In this document: positions 24,630 to 32,138 of the stretch, piece after piece
Numbering within the stretch: position 1 is the first letter of the stretch
Layout of the letters: each line of letters starts with the position of its first letter
NCBI RefSeq assembly: GCF_002272015.1
Contig: NZ_NPBY01000049.1
Coordinates: forward strand, 62,001-126,000
From: Paenibacillus campinasensis
Lineage (GTDB): Bacteria; Bacillota; Bacilli; Paenibacillales; Paenibacillaceae
Length of the DNA: 64,000 bases
Reading direction: 5' to 3'
Program-made: the position numbers and the translations under genes
The notes under the pieces: generated by a model
The model's input: only the letters and a program-made list of their open reading frames with translations
What the model was told of the DNA's origin: nothing
Database searches by the model: none

Positions 24630-25487
24630 TCAGGCGGTCTTCTTCGTATACATGATGCCGACGGTTTGTGGCCCGCAGTGACTGCAAATGACGCAGCCGG
24701 CGGTCGAGATTTGAACTTCGCGGGCACCGCTCTTCGCTTGCAGCTCCTTCTGAAGGAAGAGGGCTTCCTCTTCAGCCATCGTATGAACAACAATGATAAG
24801 ATCTTTATCCATCTGATCGATCTGGCTGAGGGCGTTGCTGAGCATTTGCTCCAGCGCCTTTTCCTTTTTGCCGCGAACCTTGTAAGCCGGGGTCATGCTG
24901 CCGTCAATGACCTTGATGACAGGCCTGATTTTGAGCAGGCTGCCGATGATATTTTGCATGCCCGAGCAGCGTCCGCCCTTATATAGATATTCGAGTGTGT
25001 CAATGACAAATTCACAGTCGACCTCGCCGACGGTCTTGGAGAGCAGCTCTACAATCTCCGGCATGGCAGCTCCGTTCTCGGCTGCCCGCACCGCTTTCAT
25101 AACAAGCAGGCCGATGCCGCATGACAGGTTGCGGGAGTCGAATACGGTCACTCTTCCTTCCGGCAGCTCCGAGGCCGCAATCAGTGCGTTCTGGCATGTG
25201 GAGGACAGCTCGGTGGATATGCCGATGAACAGAATGTCATCTCCCTGTTCAATAAAAGGTGTGAAAGCAGAAATAAAGTCGGACGGGGAAGGAGCTGCTG
25301 TCTTCGGCAGTTTGCCTTCCTGATCCACGCGGGCGTATAGCTGCTCCGGCGTGATGTCGACGCCATCCCGCAGCGATTCATCGCCAAAAACGACATACAA
25401 AGGGACAATTCCGATATTATATTCCTTAATCCAGGAAGAAGGAAGGTCACAGGTGCTGTCGGCGAAGATTTTTATTTTTCCAGACAT
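24630..25487 (-). CDS. DegV family fatty-acid-binding protein
   Basis: 285 residues. Contains the DegV signature IFADSTCDLPSSW near the N terminus, the SPSDF motif (TAAPSPSDFISAF), DSRNLSCGIGLLV, and the C-terminal CVICSHCGPQTVGIMY. DegV/FakB proteins bind a fatty acid and present its carboxyl to the kinase FakA, feeding exogenous or recycled fatty acids into phospholipid synthesis. The second of two closely spaced ATGs is taken as start because AAAGGGAG lies 7 bases before it. fakA is not in the window. Family is certain; bound lipid unknown. Confidence 0.92.
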   Translation of the reverse strand: MSGKIKIFADSTCDLPSSWIKEYNIGIVPLYVVFGDESLRDGVDITPEQLYARVDQEGKLPKTAAPSPSDFISAFTPFIEQGDDILFIGISTELSSTCQNALIAASELPEGRVTVFDSRNLSCGIGLLVMKAVRAAENGAAMPEIVELLSKTVGEVDCEFVIDTLEYLYKGGRCSGMQNIIGSLLKIRPVIKVIDGSMTPAYKVRGKKEKALEQMLSNALSQIDQMDKDLIIVVHTMAEEEALFLQKELQAKSGAREVQISTAGCVICSHCGPQTVGIMYTKKTA

Positions 25488-25584
25488 GAACATCTCCCTT
25501 TACTAGGTTACTTAACTAATAGAATAACTTGTTTGGTGTGAAAAAGGAATGATTGAAACATCCCTTCAGGGAGCAGCGCCGCGA

Positions 25585-26502
25585 TCACGGCTGTTTCGGA
25601 TTCTCGAGATAACGCTTGATAAAGGTTACCGACTGCTCAATGCGCTCCGCACCGTGGCTGATGCCTGCATAATATTCATTTCGAAGCAGCGGCAGCTGCT
25701 CTTCAAGCTGACTGCTCATCAGATCGATCAGTACGGGCACTTCCGGCCCGCCCTCTTCTATAGGAGCGGAGAGCATCTGCTCGGATGCCGTCAAATCTTT
25801 AAGTTCGCCTTGGAGGAGAGGCTCCAGGTTCTGCAGCATGCCTTGATGTCCGACCCAATTGAAGGCGTTCTCGTCCATGATATACATATCCGGCCGTTCG
25901 GTGGACAGCATAAGCAGCGCTTTTTGCAGCATGGCGGCGTCCTGCGGATTGCTAGAGTCAAGCGGAGGCACATAGGTCACCGTCACTTCGACCCGCTGCC
26001 ATTCCGGGAACTGGTCCAGTATGGCTTCCTCAATCGGTGTGTAATCCGTGCCGGCATCCCCGAGCATGTAAGTCCCGAGGAACATGACGGACAAATCGAC
26101 CGGAGGCAGGCTGGCCAGCCGCTGTTTCTCTTCCTGATGATTGATAAAGCTGATGATAGCATACACGAGAATTCCAATGACAGCGATTGCACCAAGAAGG
26201 TGAAATCTGTAATAACGAAGGAAATGATCGATCTTCTCTGCCGTTCCGGCAAAGCCCTTGAATTTGGCATAACGCTGCCGGGCCATTTCCTCTACTGATC
26301 GTCTGCGCTCTTCCTCCAGGATGAATTTGTACGCTTTTGTAATTTCGGAGAAGCGGGCTTCGATCTCTTCGGCGTTGTCCGGATTGCGGCGCTGTTCCGA
26401 ACGAAACTGCTTCATCAGCAGCGTATAGCGTTCCTCAAGCTCCTCACGGGACGCATTTTCCGGTAAATTCAATCGTTCGTAGGCTTCTTTCATTGAATCC
26501 AT
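25585..26502 (-). CDS. J-domain-like membrane protein lacking the HPD motif
   Basis: 305 residues from an ATG after GAGGTG. Residues 5-70 have the helix pattern of a J domain (AYERLNLPENASREELEERY, then FSEITKAYKFILEE), but the His-Pro-Asp loop that activates Hsp70 is replaced by RRNPDN, so DnaK stimulation is doubtful. One membrane segment (about 100-118, LLGAIAVIGILVYAIISFI) follows, then an extracytoplasmic domain of about 185 residues with a motif (DMYIMDENAFNWVGHQGML) reminiscent of substrate-binding proteins. The combination suggests a cytoplasmic protein-binding module tethered to an outer binding domain. Function unknown. Confidence 0.8.
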   Translation of the reverse strand: MDSMKEAYERLNLPENASREELEERYTLLMKQFRSEQRRNPDNAEEIEARFSEITKAYKFILEEERRRSVEEMARQRYAKFKGFAGTAEKIDHFLRYYRFHLLGAIAVIGILVYAIISFINHQEEKQRLASLPPVDLSVMFLGTYMLGDAGTDYTPIEEAILDQFPEWQRVEVTVTYVPPLDSSNPQDAAMLQKALLMLSTERPDMYIMDENAFNWVGHQGMLQNLEPLLQGELKDLTASEQMLSAPIEEGGPEVPVLIDLMSSQLEEQLPLLRNEYYAGISHGAERIEQSVTFIKRYLENPKQP

Positions 26503-26773
26503 GCGAGTCACCTCTTCTGTACTGTGAGAGTTTCCTAGTAACAGTATATAGTGAAGGGACTACCGGATACAAACGGATTCATGACTTTTTGACTAGAAAT
26601 GCAAATAACCCGGAGAAATGAAACGGATCGGTATAAATCTGCTTCAAGCAAGTAAAGAAATCGGTTACAGTAGTATATGAACAAGAAGGCACCGAAATGT
26701 AATGCATAAGCGTAACCTAGGTTCATATCCAAAATCCGCTTAGGTTCGATAATTGAAAGGAGATGAAAGGCTT

Positions 26774-27628
26774 ATGACGGACCAGGCTCATGCCCAAGCC
26801 GCAAGAACCCCGAAGATGCTGATTGAGGAAATGAACCGGACGAGAACGCCGCAGGATACGGCAGCCGTCTGGTTTCTCGGACAGGAGAGCGTCGTTATCA
26901 AGGGGGGAGACCGGATCATCTATGTTGACCCGTACCTGTCGGATGAACTTGAGCAGAAAGCCGGGATACAGCGTGCTTATCCTGCTCCGCTGTCCCCGTC
27001 CGATGTCGGAAATGCCGACGCGGTTCTGATTACGCATGAACATGACGATCATATGGATCTGACCACGATTTCCGTTATAGCGAAACAGAATCCCCGCACG
27101 ATCTTTGTGGCCCCGGGATGCTGTCATGCCGCCATGCGCGAAGCGGGAGTGGCGGAAGACCGTCTCTATGCCGCGGAATGCGACCGCTGGAAGGATTACG
27201 ACGGCTTTCGCCTCAAGCCGATTCCGGCCGCCCATGAGGAGCTGGAGGAGACGGAGCACGGGCATCGTTATGTCGGTTACATGATCGATATGAATGGGGT
27301 GATGATCTACCATGCTGGCGACACCGTTGTATATCCCGGGCTCTTGGAGCGTCTGCAGGAGCAGCCGATTGATATCGGGATGGTTCCGATCAACGGCGGC
27401 GATGCTTTCCGCAGACAGGACGGCATCGTGGGCAATATGGATTTTCGTGAAGCGGTGAAATTAGCCTCTGCGGCCAAATTTGATCTTACGATTCCGCTCC
27501 ATTACGATGTGTTTGCGTGGAACGGGGAACGGCCGGGATATTTCATAGATTATTGCTATGAGTATGATCCGTACCTGAAAACAAAGGTTATGGCCCGAAC
27601 CGAACGGCTGATCTATGTGAAGGATTAA
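26774..27628 (+). CDS. MBL-fold metal-dependent hydrolase (UlaG-like)
   Basis: 284 residues with the metallo-beta-lactamase fold: the metal-binding motif ITHEHDDHMD, a later His in AAHEE, the Asp of YHAGDTVVYPG, and a final His in IPLHYD. It resembles the UlaG subgroup (L-ascorbate-6-phosphate lactonase and related enzymes), which act on sugar-phosphate lactones. No ascorbate genes are nearby, but a KDG kinase and KDPG aldolase lie about 0.7 kb downstream on the opposite strand, so a lactone of acid-sugar metabolism is conceivable. The ATG at 26774 follows AAAGG; an earlier TTG is rejected. Substrate is unproven. Confidence 0.88.
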   Translation: MTDQAHAQAARTPKMLIEEMNRTRTPQDTAAVWFLGQESVVIKGGDRIIYVDPYLSDELEQKAGIQRAYPAPLSPSDVGNADAVLITHEHDDHMDLTTISVIAKQNPRTIFVAPGCCHAAMREAGVAEDRLYAAECDRWKDYDGFRLKPIPAAHEELEETEHGHRYVGYMIDMNGVMIYHAGDTVVYPGLLERLQEQPIDIGMVPINGGDAFRRQDGIVGNMDFREAVKLASAAKFDLTIPLHYDVFAWNGERPGYFIDYCYEYDPYLKTKVMARTERLIYVKD

Positions 27629-27712
27629 AATGAAGAGCTGCCCCTCGTCGAGAAATGTTTTTGAAATGACAAGCATATGATTAGACATGCCTGAAAAATG
27701 GAGATGTGGGAA

Positions 27713-28312
27713 ATGCTGTCATTTCGAAAGCATGTCATTATTGTCCTCGGAAGCTTTCTGATTGCAATGGGCACGGATTTTTTCCTTGTCCCGCATAAAG
27801 TGCTGGACGGCGGGGTGATCGGGATCGCCTTGATTGCCAATTATGTGCTGGGTCTTCATATCGGGTTTGTCATTATTCTGTGCAGTATTCCGATGTTCGC
27901 GGCAGCCTGGATTCTGAACCGCGAAATCTTCTATAACAGTCTGTCAGGCATGCTGATATCCTCGTTTGTTATTGATCTTCTCTCTTCTTTCCGAGCAGAC
28001 TTCCTAGATCTGTTTGCCCCGGGCGCATTTCCAAGCGCGCTGCTCGGCGGGTCGTTGATCGGGACAGGCCTTGGAATTATGCTGAGGAATAATGCAAGCA
28101 CCGGGGGGACCGACCTGCTGGCGCATTTTCTCTCCCGCTATGTCCGGCTTAATGTCGGCGTCATTATTCTGCTGATGGATCTGGTCATTATCGGGATCGG
28201 GGGAGTGTTGCTGTCAGGCAGCACGTTTGCCTATTCACTCTGCACCATAATTGCCGGAGGAATAGCTACGGGGCTAATTACGTTAAACAGAACTTCATGG
28301 CATCATAAATAA
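27713..28312 (+). CDS. YitT family membrane protein
   Basis: 199 residues, with five or six predicted helices starting HVIIVLGSFLIAMGTDFFLVP. The YitT hallmarks are KVLDGGVIGIALI near the N terminus and the GIMLRNNASTGGTDLLA stretch in the middle. The usual C-terminal DUF2179 cytoplasmic domain is absent: the protein ends soon after the last helix (LITLNRTSWHHK), so this is a short version. The family's role is unknown. The ATG at 27713 is chosen because GGAG lies 8 bases upstream; an ATG five codons earlier has no site. Confidence 0.88.
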   Translation: MLSFRKHVIIVLGSFLIAMGTDFFLVPHKVLDGGVIGIALIANYVLGLHIGFVIILCSIPMFAAAWILNREIFYNSLSGMLISSFVIDLLSSFRADFLDLFAPGAFPSALLGGSLIGTGLGIMLRNNASTGGTDLLAHFLSRYVRLNVGVIILLMDLVIIGIGGVLLSGSTFAYSLCTIIAGGIATGLITLNRTSWHHK

Positions 28313-28355
28313 CCGTGCCTTCCGCTGCAAGTCCGGGAAGTGCACGGTTATTTCA
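28311..28355. terminator. Bidirectional terminator between yitT-like gene and eda
   Basis: AACCGTGC...CTTCC pairs with GGAAG...GCACGGTT. T/A-rich runs flank both ends, so it can serve both convergent genes. Confidence 0.7.
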
Positions 28356-28365
28356 TTTCAAGGGG

Positions 28366-29052
28366 TCAGCCGCGGGCCTTGGCCTTCTTGAAGGCTGTAG
28401 CTTTGTCGAAAGCTTTCATATACGCATCCGCCTTGTCTGCAATCAGATCATAGTTTCCGGTCTTGAGCGCATCCTTGGTCAGATCGGACCCGATGCCGAC
28501 CGCGAAGGCGCCGGCCTGAATCCATTCATGGAGATTATCCAGATTGACTCCGCCGGTTGGCATAATATTCGCCTGCGGCAGAGGTCCCTTCAGCGACGGA
28601 ATGACAGATGGGGAATAGAGGTTGCCAGGAAACAGCTTCACGACGTCCACCCCGAGCTCCAGGGAAGCGACGATATCATGAACGGTTACCGCGCCTGGCA
28701 TAACCGGAACGCGATATCTGTTGCAGAGCATAATGGTGTCACGGTCGAACCCGGGGGAGACCACGAATTCTGCACCGGCCAGAATTGTAATTCTGGCTGT
28801 CTCCGAATCCAGCACGGTGCCCGCCCCGATGATGGCGTAATTGTCCGCTTCAGGATCGCTGGAGGTGTACTTCTTGGCAAGTGCGGTAATCGCTTCGTTG
28901 GCAAAAGGAACGGTCATTGTCACTTCGATCACTTTAATACCGCCTTCGATTGCTTTCTCTGCCATACGGATAACTTCCTCCGGGGAATCTCCTCTCAAGA
29001 CGGCAACAACGCCGGCATCTTGGATCTGTTGGATCAGTCTTAGCTTTTTCAT
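28366..29052 (-). CDS. eda: KDPG/KHG aldolase
   Basis: A class I aldolase that cleaves 2-keto-3-deoxy-6-phosphogluconate to pyruvate and glyceraldehyde 3-phosphate. The 228-residue protein shows GVVAVLRGDSPEE, the Glu in IKVIEVTMTVP, GAGTVLD, the Schiff-base Lys in VDVVKLFPGN, and PTGGV. The start is the ATG after AAAGGAG; ten in-frame codons upstream would include this site in the coding region and are rejected. It is downstream of kdgK on the same strand (gap of about 90 bases), making a two-gene path from 2-keto-3-deoxygluconate to central metabolism, as used for pectin or alginate breakdown products and other acid sugars. Confidence 0.93.
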   Translation of the reverse strand: MKKLRLIQQIQDAGVVAVLRGDSPEEVIRMAEKAIEGGIKVIEVTMTVPFANEAITALAKKYTSSDPEADNYAIIGAGTVLDSETARITILAGAEFVVSPGFDRDTIMLCNRYRVPVMPGAVTVHDIVASLELGVDVVKLFPGNLYSPSVIPSLKGPLPQANIMPTGGVNLDNLHEWIQAGAFAVGIGSDLTKDALKTGNYDLIADKADAYMKAFDKATAFKKAKARG

Positions 29053-29142
29053 AGATTCATGCTCCTTTAATCGGTTTGTCATAATAAGGTCAAGACGCGA
29101 CTGCGGTTAGCCTGCAAGCGATCATCAAGGAAATCACGGGGC

Positions 29143-30105
29143 TTAGCGCTCGATATGGGCTGTAAGACCGCGCCGCTGCTCCACTTCATCCCAGGTCGGA
29201 AGCGCCTCCCAGTCGCCCATCGCTTGAATCACCATCGATCCGGTCAAGCCACCAAGCGACAAGGCTTCTTCCGGCGACCAGCCCTTGGCGATGCCAGCCA
29301 GGAAGCCGGCACAGAATCCGTCACCTGCTCCTACGGTATCTACCACATGCTCGACCTTTTCAAACGGAAGGGAAATGGTATCGCTTCCATTGAGAAGTAC
29401 ATTGCGGTCCCCGATGCTCTTGATCACGGTCATCGCTGGGAATTCTCGCAGCCGGCGAATGATCTCGCGCTCATCCTCGGTTTCAAACAGCAGCTTGCAT
29501 TCGTCGTATCCGGGCAGGAAGTAGTCGCAGGACTGGGCGAGCTCCAGCAATACCGGCCGTGCCTGCTCGATGCTCCACAGCTTAAGCCGCAGGTTCGGAT
29601 CGAAGCTTAGCTTGACCCCTCGCTCCTTGCAGACGGCAATGACGTGGCGAATGGTCTCCAGACAGCTGCTGCTGAGCGCGGCCGTAATGCCTGTGAAATG
29701 CACAATGCGGGCTTGCCCTATGTATTCAGGATCAATGTCGTCAGGCGTCATCACGCTGGCAGCAGATCCGGCCCGGTAATAATAGACGGAGGATTGTCCG
29801 CGAACGGTCTGCCGGAGCATCAATCCTGTCGGCGCCTTGTCCGTCTGTTTGGCCGCAGTGACGTCGACACCTTCGCCGCGAAGCGTCTTTAATATGCCGG
29901 TTCCGATCGGGTCCTGTCCGAGCTGACCGAACCACCCGGAACTACAGCCCAGTCTGGCCAGGCCAATGGCGAGGTTGCTCTCTGCACCGCCAAACGATTG
30001 GGCCATGCTGCCGCCTTGTCCGATCCCCCGGGCGCCTTCCGGATAGAATAACCCCATCGACTCCCCGAATGTAATCACATCGAACTTGCGATTGCCTAAT
30101 GCCAT
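29143..30105 (-). CDS. kdgK: 2-keto-3-deoxygluconate kinase (PfkB family)
   Basis: A 320-residue ribokinase-family enzyme that phosphorylates 2-keto-3-deoxygluconate at C6. PfkB features are the GG-containing substrate site SFGGAESNLAIGLARLG, the acceptor region, and the C-terminal signature DTVGAGDGFCAGFLAGI with catalytic Asp. Assignment to KDG, rather than another ketose or 5-dehydrogluconate, rests on the downstream eda gene. Start is the ATG after AAGGGGG. Upstream DNA shows no clear KdgR or cre operator. No isomerase, dehydratase or transporter for acid sugars is in this window. Confidence 0.88.
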   Translation of the reverse strand: MALGNRKFDVITFGESMGLFYPEGARGIGQGGSMAQSFGGAESNLAIGLARLGCSSGWFGQLGQDPIGTGILKTLRGEGVDVTAAKQTDKAPTGLMLRQTVRGQSSVYYYRAGSAASVMTPDDIDPEYIGQARIVHFTGITAALSSSCLETIRHVIAVCKERGVKLSFDPNLRLKLWSIEQARPVLLELAQSCDYFLPGYDECKLLFETEDEREIIRRLREFPAMTVIKSIGDRNVLLNGSDTISLPFEKVEHVVDTVGAGDGFCAGFLAGIAKGWSPEEALSLGGLTGSMVIQAMGDWEALPTWDEVEQRRGLTAHIER

Positions 30106-30188
30106 AAGTTCTACCCCCTTATTCAATTCCGTTATGTAACACTTTACCTTGCGCAGAAGGAGAACTCAATATCAAATGTTGCACACCT

Positions 30189-30217
30189 GAAAACCCCCTG
30201 CTAAGCGGAGCAGGGGG
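30189..30217 (-). terminator. Rho-independent terminator of the DUF1657 gene
   Basis: On the minus strand CCCCCTGCT pairs perfectly with AGCAGGGGG around a 6-base loop, then TTTT. Confidence 0.8.
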
Positions 30218-30277
30218 ATGGGGATAGCGCCTTGTTGTATCGTTGGCGGGTCGCAATCACTCTTTCAATGTGCTGCG

Positions 30278-30484
30278 CTAGAAGTCCTTGTATTGGGGCT
30301 CCTCTTGCTCGAGCTGCTGCACTCGCTGCGCAATTTGATCCACAATTTGCTGAGTTTGCGACGCCGCTTGTGTGAAGACATTTTTGGCATTTTGGTCCTG
30401 GGTGGATAAGGCGAATTGTTCAAGGCTTGCCTGGGCACTCTTTAAAGAGGCGAGGCAGGTTTTGACATCTGAAGCCACTGTCAT
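30278..30484 (-). CDS. DUF1657 domain protein
   Basis: 68 residues, an all-helical DUF1657 domain (CLASLKSAQASLEQFALS, then AKNVFTQAASQTQQIVDQI). The family is found in spore formers, often beside spoVA-type or DUF421 genes. ATG start with AAAGGAG upstream and its own terminator. The divergently transcribed DUF421 gene carries the same domain at the end of its reading frame (31330-31500); the two copies align over about 45 residues, so this is a stand-alone and a fused paralogue side by side. Function unknown; a spore-associated role is inferred from family distribution. Confidence 0.85.
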   Translation of the reverse strand: MTVASDVKTCLASLKSAQASLEQFALSTQDQNAKNVFTQAASQTQQIVDQIAQRVQQLEQEEPQYKDF

Positions 30485-30642
30485 CTCTCGTTCAGCTCCT
30501 TTCCTGTTTCATAATGTGATACATTTCAGTCGGATCCATGCATAAACGATCATTCGGATTTTTCCACCCTAGGTCGGCCGGTTTCAGAATGAATTATACA
30601 GATATTGCTCTGTCGATTGTTCAAAGATGGGAGGTTGGACTC

Positions 30643-31155
30643 ATGCCTGTATGGCTTGAAGTCTCGGCAAGAACGCTGGTAGCGGCAATCGCACTTTTTC
30701 TGCTGACGAAACTGCTGGGCAAGCGGCAGGTTTCCCAGTTATCTTTATTTGAATACTTGACCGGGATTACGATGGGTAACCTGATTGCTTACGTGTCGCT
30801 GGATGTGCAATCGAACTGGTATTTGGGGCTGATTGCGCTGGGGGTATGGGGCGGCATCTCGCTGTTGACGGAATACGCGCAGATCAAGAGCAAGAAGGCG
30901 AGAGATTTTATCGGCTTCAAATCTACCGTTCTCATCAAGGATGGCAAGGTGCTGGAAGACAATATGCGAAAAGAGCGTCTGTCAGCAGACGAATTAATGG
31001 AGGAGCTTCGGAAGAAAAACATATTTAAGCTCGCTGATGTCGAGTTTGCGCTAATGGAAGGAAGCGGGGAGATTAACGTTCTGCTGAAGCGGGAGAACCA
31101 GTCGCTCACCCCCAAAACTATGGGCATTCAGGTTGGTCCCGAGAAGCCGTCTTAG
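30643..31155 (+). CDS. DUF421 (YetF-like) membrane protein, truncated by an in-frame TAG
   Basis: 170 codons from the ATG after GGGAGG. Three membrane helices at about 8-25, 37-52 and 58-75 (SARTLVAAIALFLLTKLLGK, then YLTGITMGNLIAY) precede the first part of the cytoplasmic DUF421/YetF domain (KSTVLIKDGKVLEDNMRKERLSADELMEELR). The frame ends at TAG 31153-31155 although the family continues. The same frame stays open after the stop and encodes the missing C-terminal part (next feature). So one gene of 286 codons has been interrupted by a nonsense codon, or the codon is read through. The membrane part is complete. Confidence 0.82.
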   Translation: MPVWLEVSARTLVAAIALFLLTKLLGKRQVSQLSLFEYLTGITMGNLIAYVSLDVQSNWYLGLIALGVWGGISLLTEYAQIKSKKARDFIGFKSTVLIKDGKVLEDNMRKERLSADELMEELRKKNIFKLADVEFALMEGSGEINVLLKRENQSLTPKTMGIQVGPEKPS

Positions 31156-31158
31156 ATT

Positions 31159-31503
31159 GTGGTGATGGACGGTAGGGTGATGACAGAACCGCTGCGAATG
31201 ATGGGCTATACGGAAGGCTGGCTTCGCGATCAGCTGGCCAAGCACCAGGCGAAGATCGAGGATGTATTTCTGGCACAGGTGGACACTTATGGCGAGTTAA
31301 CGGTGGATCTGTATGATGATATGCTTCAGACGCCGCAGTTCCATGAACGGCAGCTGTTATTCGCCAATCTCAAGAAGAGCCAGGCGGATCTTGAATTGTT
31401 CAGCCTCAGTACGACGAATGAAGATGCCAAAACGATGTATGAGAACAGTGCCAAGCAGCTGATGGATATCATTAAAAAGGTGAAGCCGCTTTTGCATAAC
31501 TGA
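31159..31503 (+). pseudogene. C-terminal remainder of the DUF421 protein with fused DUF1657 domain
   Basis: This segment is in the same frame as the gene before it, separated only by the TAG codon and ATT. It encodes the family's second YetF half (MDGRVMTEPLRMMGYTEGWL, DQLAKHQAKIEDVFLAQVD, GELTVDLYDD) and then a DUF1657 domain (LFANLKKSQADLELFSLS). GTG/GTG/ATG codons directly follow, which could allow reinitiation after the stop, but no ribosome binding site precedes them. The protein-level conservation of both parts implies that the disruption is recent or tolerated. Confidence 0.75.
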
Positions 31504-31668
31504 CAAATTCCCAAGTAATAATTTGATTTTGCGTGGAATAGGATATTTTTGTGTATTAACCAAGGGAGCAAACCGGGGATTGCTTAGGAGCCGGGTGTCG
31601 GCCGACTCCTGGGACAGCAGACGATGCTAGTAAAAGGGCGGTTAATTGCCGCTTGCTCCTGCCAGACG

Positions 31669-31710
31669 TAAGAAATAGATTCTTCTTTAACGGGATGGAT
31701 CTATTTCTTA
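31669..31710. repeat. 12-bp inverted repeat overlapping the toxin gene stop
   Basis: TAAGAAATAGAT (31669-31680) and its exact complement ATCTATTTCTTA (31699-31710) can form a 12-bp hairpin with an 18-base loop. The distal arm contains the stop codon of the toxin gene at 31701. No T tract follows, so it may stabilise the mRNA 3' end or be part of an antisense contact. Confidence 0.6.
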
Positions 31711-31784
31711 TTATGGAAAGCAAGAATGGACACGACCAGAGTGGCGAACGAAATCATTAAGGTTAAGGCTTCATTCACAGCCAT
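31701..31784 (-). CDS. Putative holin-like toxin peptide (Hol_Tox family)
   Basis: A 27-residue gene hidden in a 600-base gap. The ATG follows AGGAGGTGAAGAG. The peptide MAVNEALTLMISFATLVVSI (then LAFHNKK) is one amphipathic membrane helix with a basic tail. It matches the putative holin-like toxin family (PF16935), whose pattern is short N terminus, EAL-x-LMI-x-FA, hydrophobic stretch, then NKK. Relatives include type I toxins such as TxpA/BsrG, whose translation is blocked by antisense RNAs. A promoter-like TTATTG-18-TATACT lies upstream and a 12-bp inverted repeat covers the 3' end. No antisense promoter was identified with confidence. Toxicity is inferred from the family. Confidence 0.72.
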   Translation of the reverse strand: MAVNEALTLMISFATLVVSILAFHNKK

Positions 31785-31830
31785 TCTCTTCACCTCCTAT
31801 TCTGCCACCCTTTAGCTGCTGGTCTACTGT

Positions 31831-31860
31831 AGTATATGATATGCCAATTACTTACAATAA
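31831..31860 (-). promoter_or_regulatory. Possible promoter of the toxin gene
   Basis: On the minus strand TTATTG (31855-31860) and TATACT (31831-31836) are 18 bases apart. This would give a leader of about 40 bases that contains the strong ribosome binding site. Confidence 0.45.
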
Positions 31861-31909
31861 AAGAACTGATTTTCAGAAAGCGTTATCGAAAGAATTCATA
31901 ATTGTGCAT

Positions 31910-31969
31910 GCCAAGTTGTGGATGTCCCGGAGGAGAGCAATTTAACCCGTCCAACTTGGCGTTTTTTTT
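31910..31969 (+). terminator. Plus-strand terminator of an unidentified transcript
   Basis: GCCAAGTTG (31910-31918) pairs perfectly with CAACTTGGC (31952-31960), followed by G and eight T residues. No plus-strand gene lies directly upstream, so it could end the DUF421 transcript, or a small or antisense RNA crossing the toxin gene. Confidence 0.65.
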
Positions 31970-32053
31970 CGATCTTTATCGCGTAGAGCGTGGATTCTTC
32001 CATGAGGACAAGGGTCTAACGATAAGCAGAGATACATCTTGATTCAGCTTAGA

Positions 32054-32102
32054 CCAGAAGAGCAAGCCACTGCACGTTCGTGCGGCGGCTTGCTCTTTCT
32101 GG
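32054..32102. terminator. Large hairpin downstream of the nucleotidase gene
   Basis: CCAGAAGAGCAAGCC pairs with GGCTTGCTCTTTCTGG (one bulge), with a small inner stem. It lies just beyond the minus-strand nucleotidase stop and probably terminates it; T tracts are short. Confidence 0.6.
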
Positions 32103-32138
32103 TGCTTCAGAGAATTGTCGTTGATGGGTGCTTTCCTA

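Noticed and set aside
31870..31890. cre-like sequence (CAGAAAGCGTTATCGA) upstream of the toxin gene
   Set aside because: Both outer positions of the consensus fail and there is no carbon-metabolism context.
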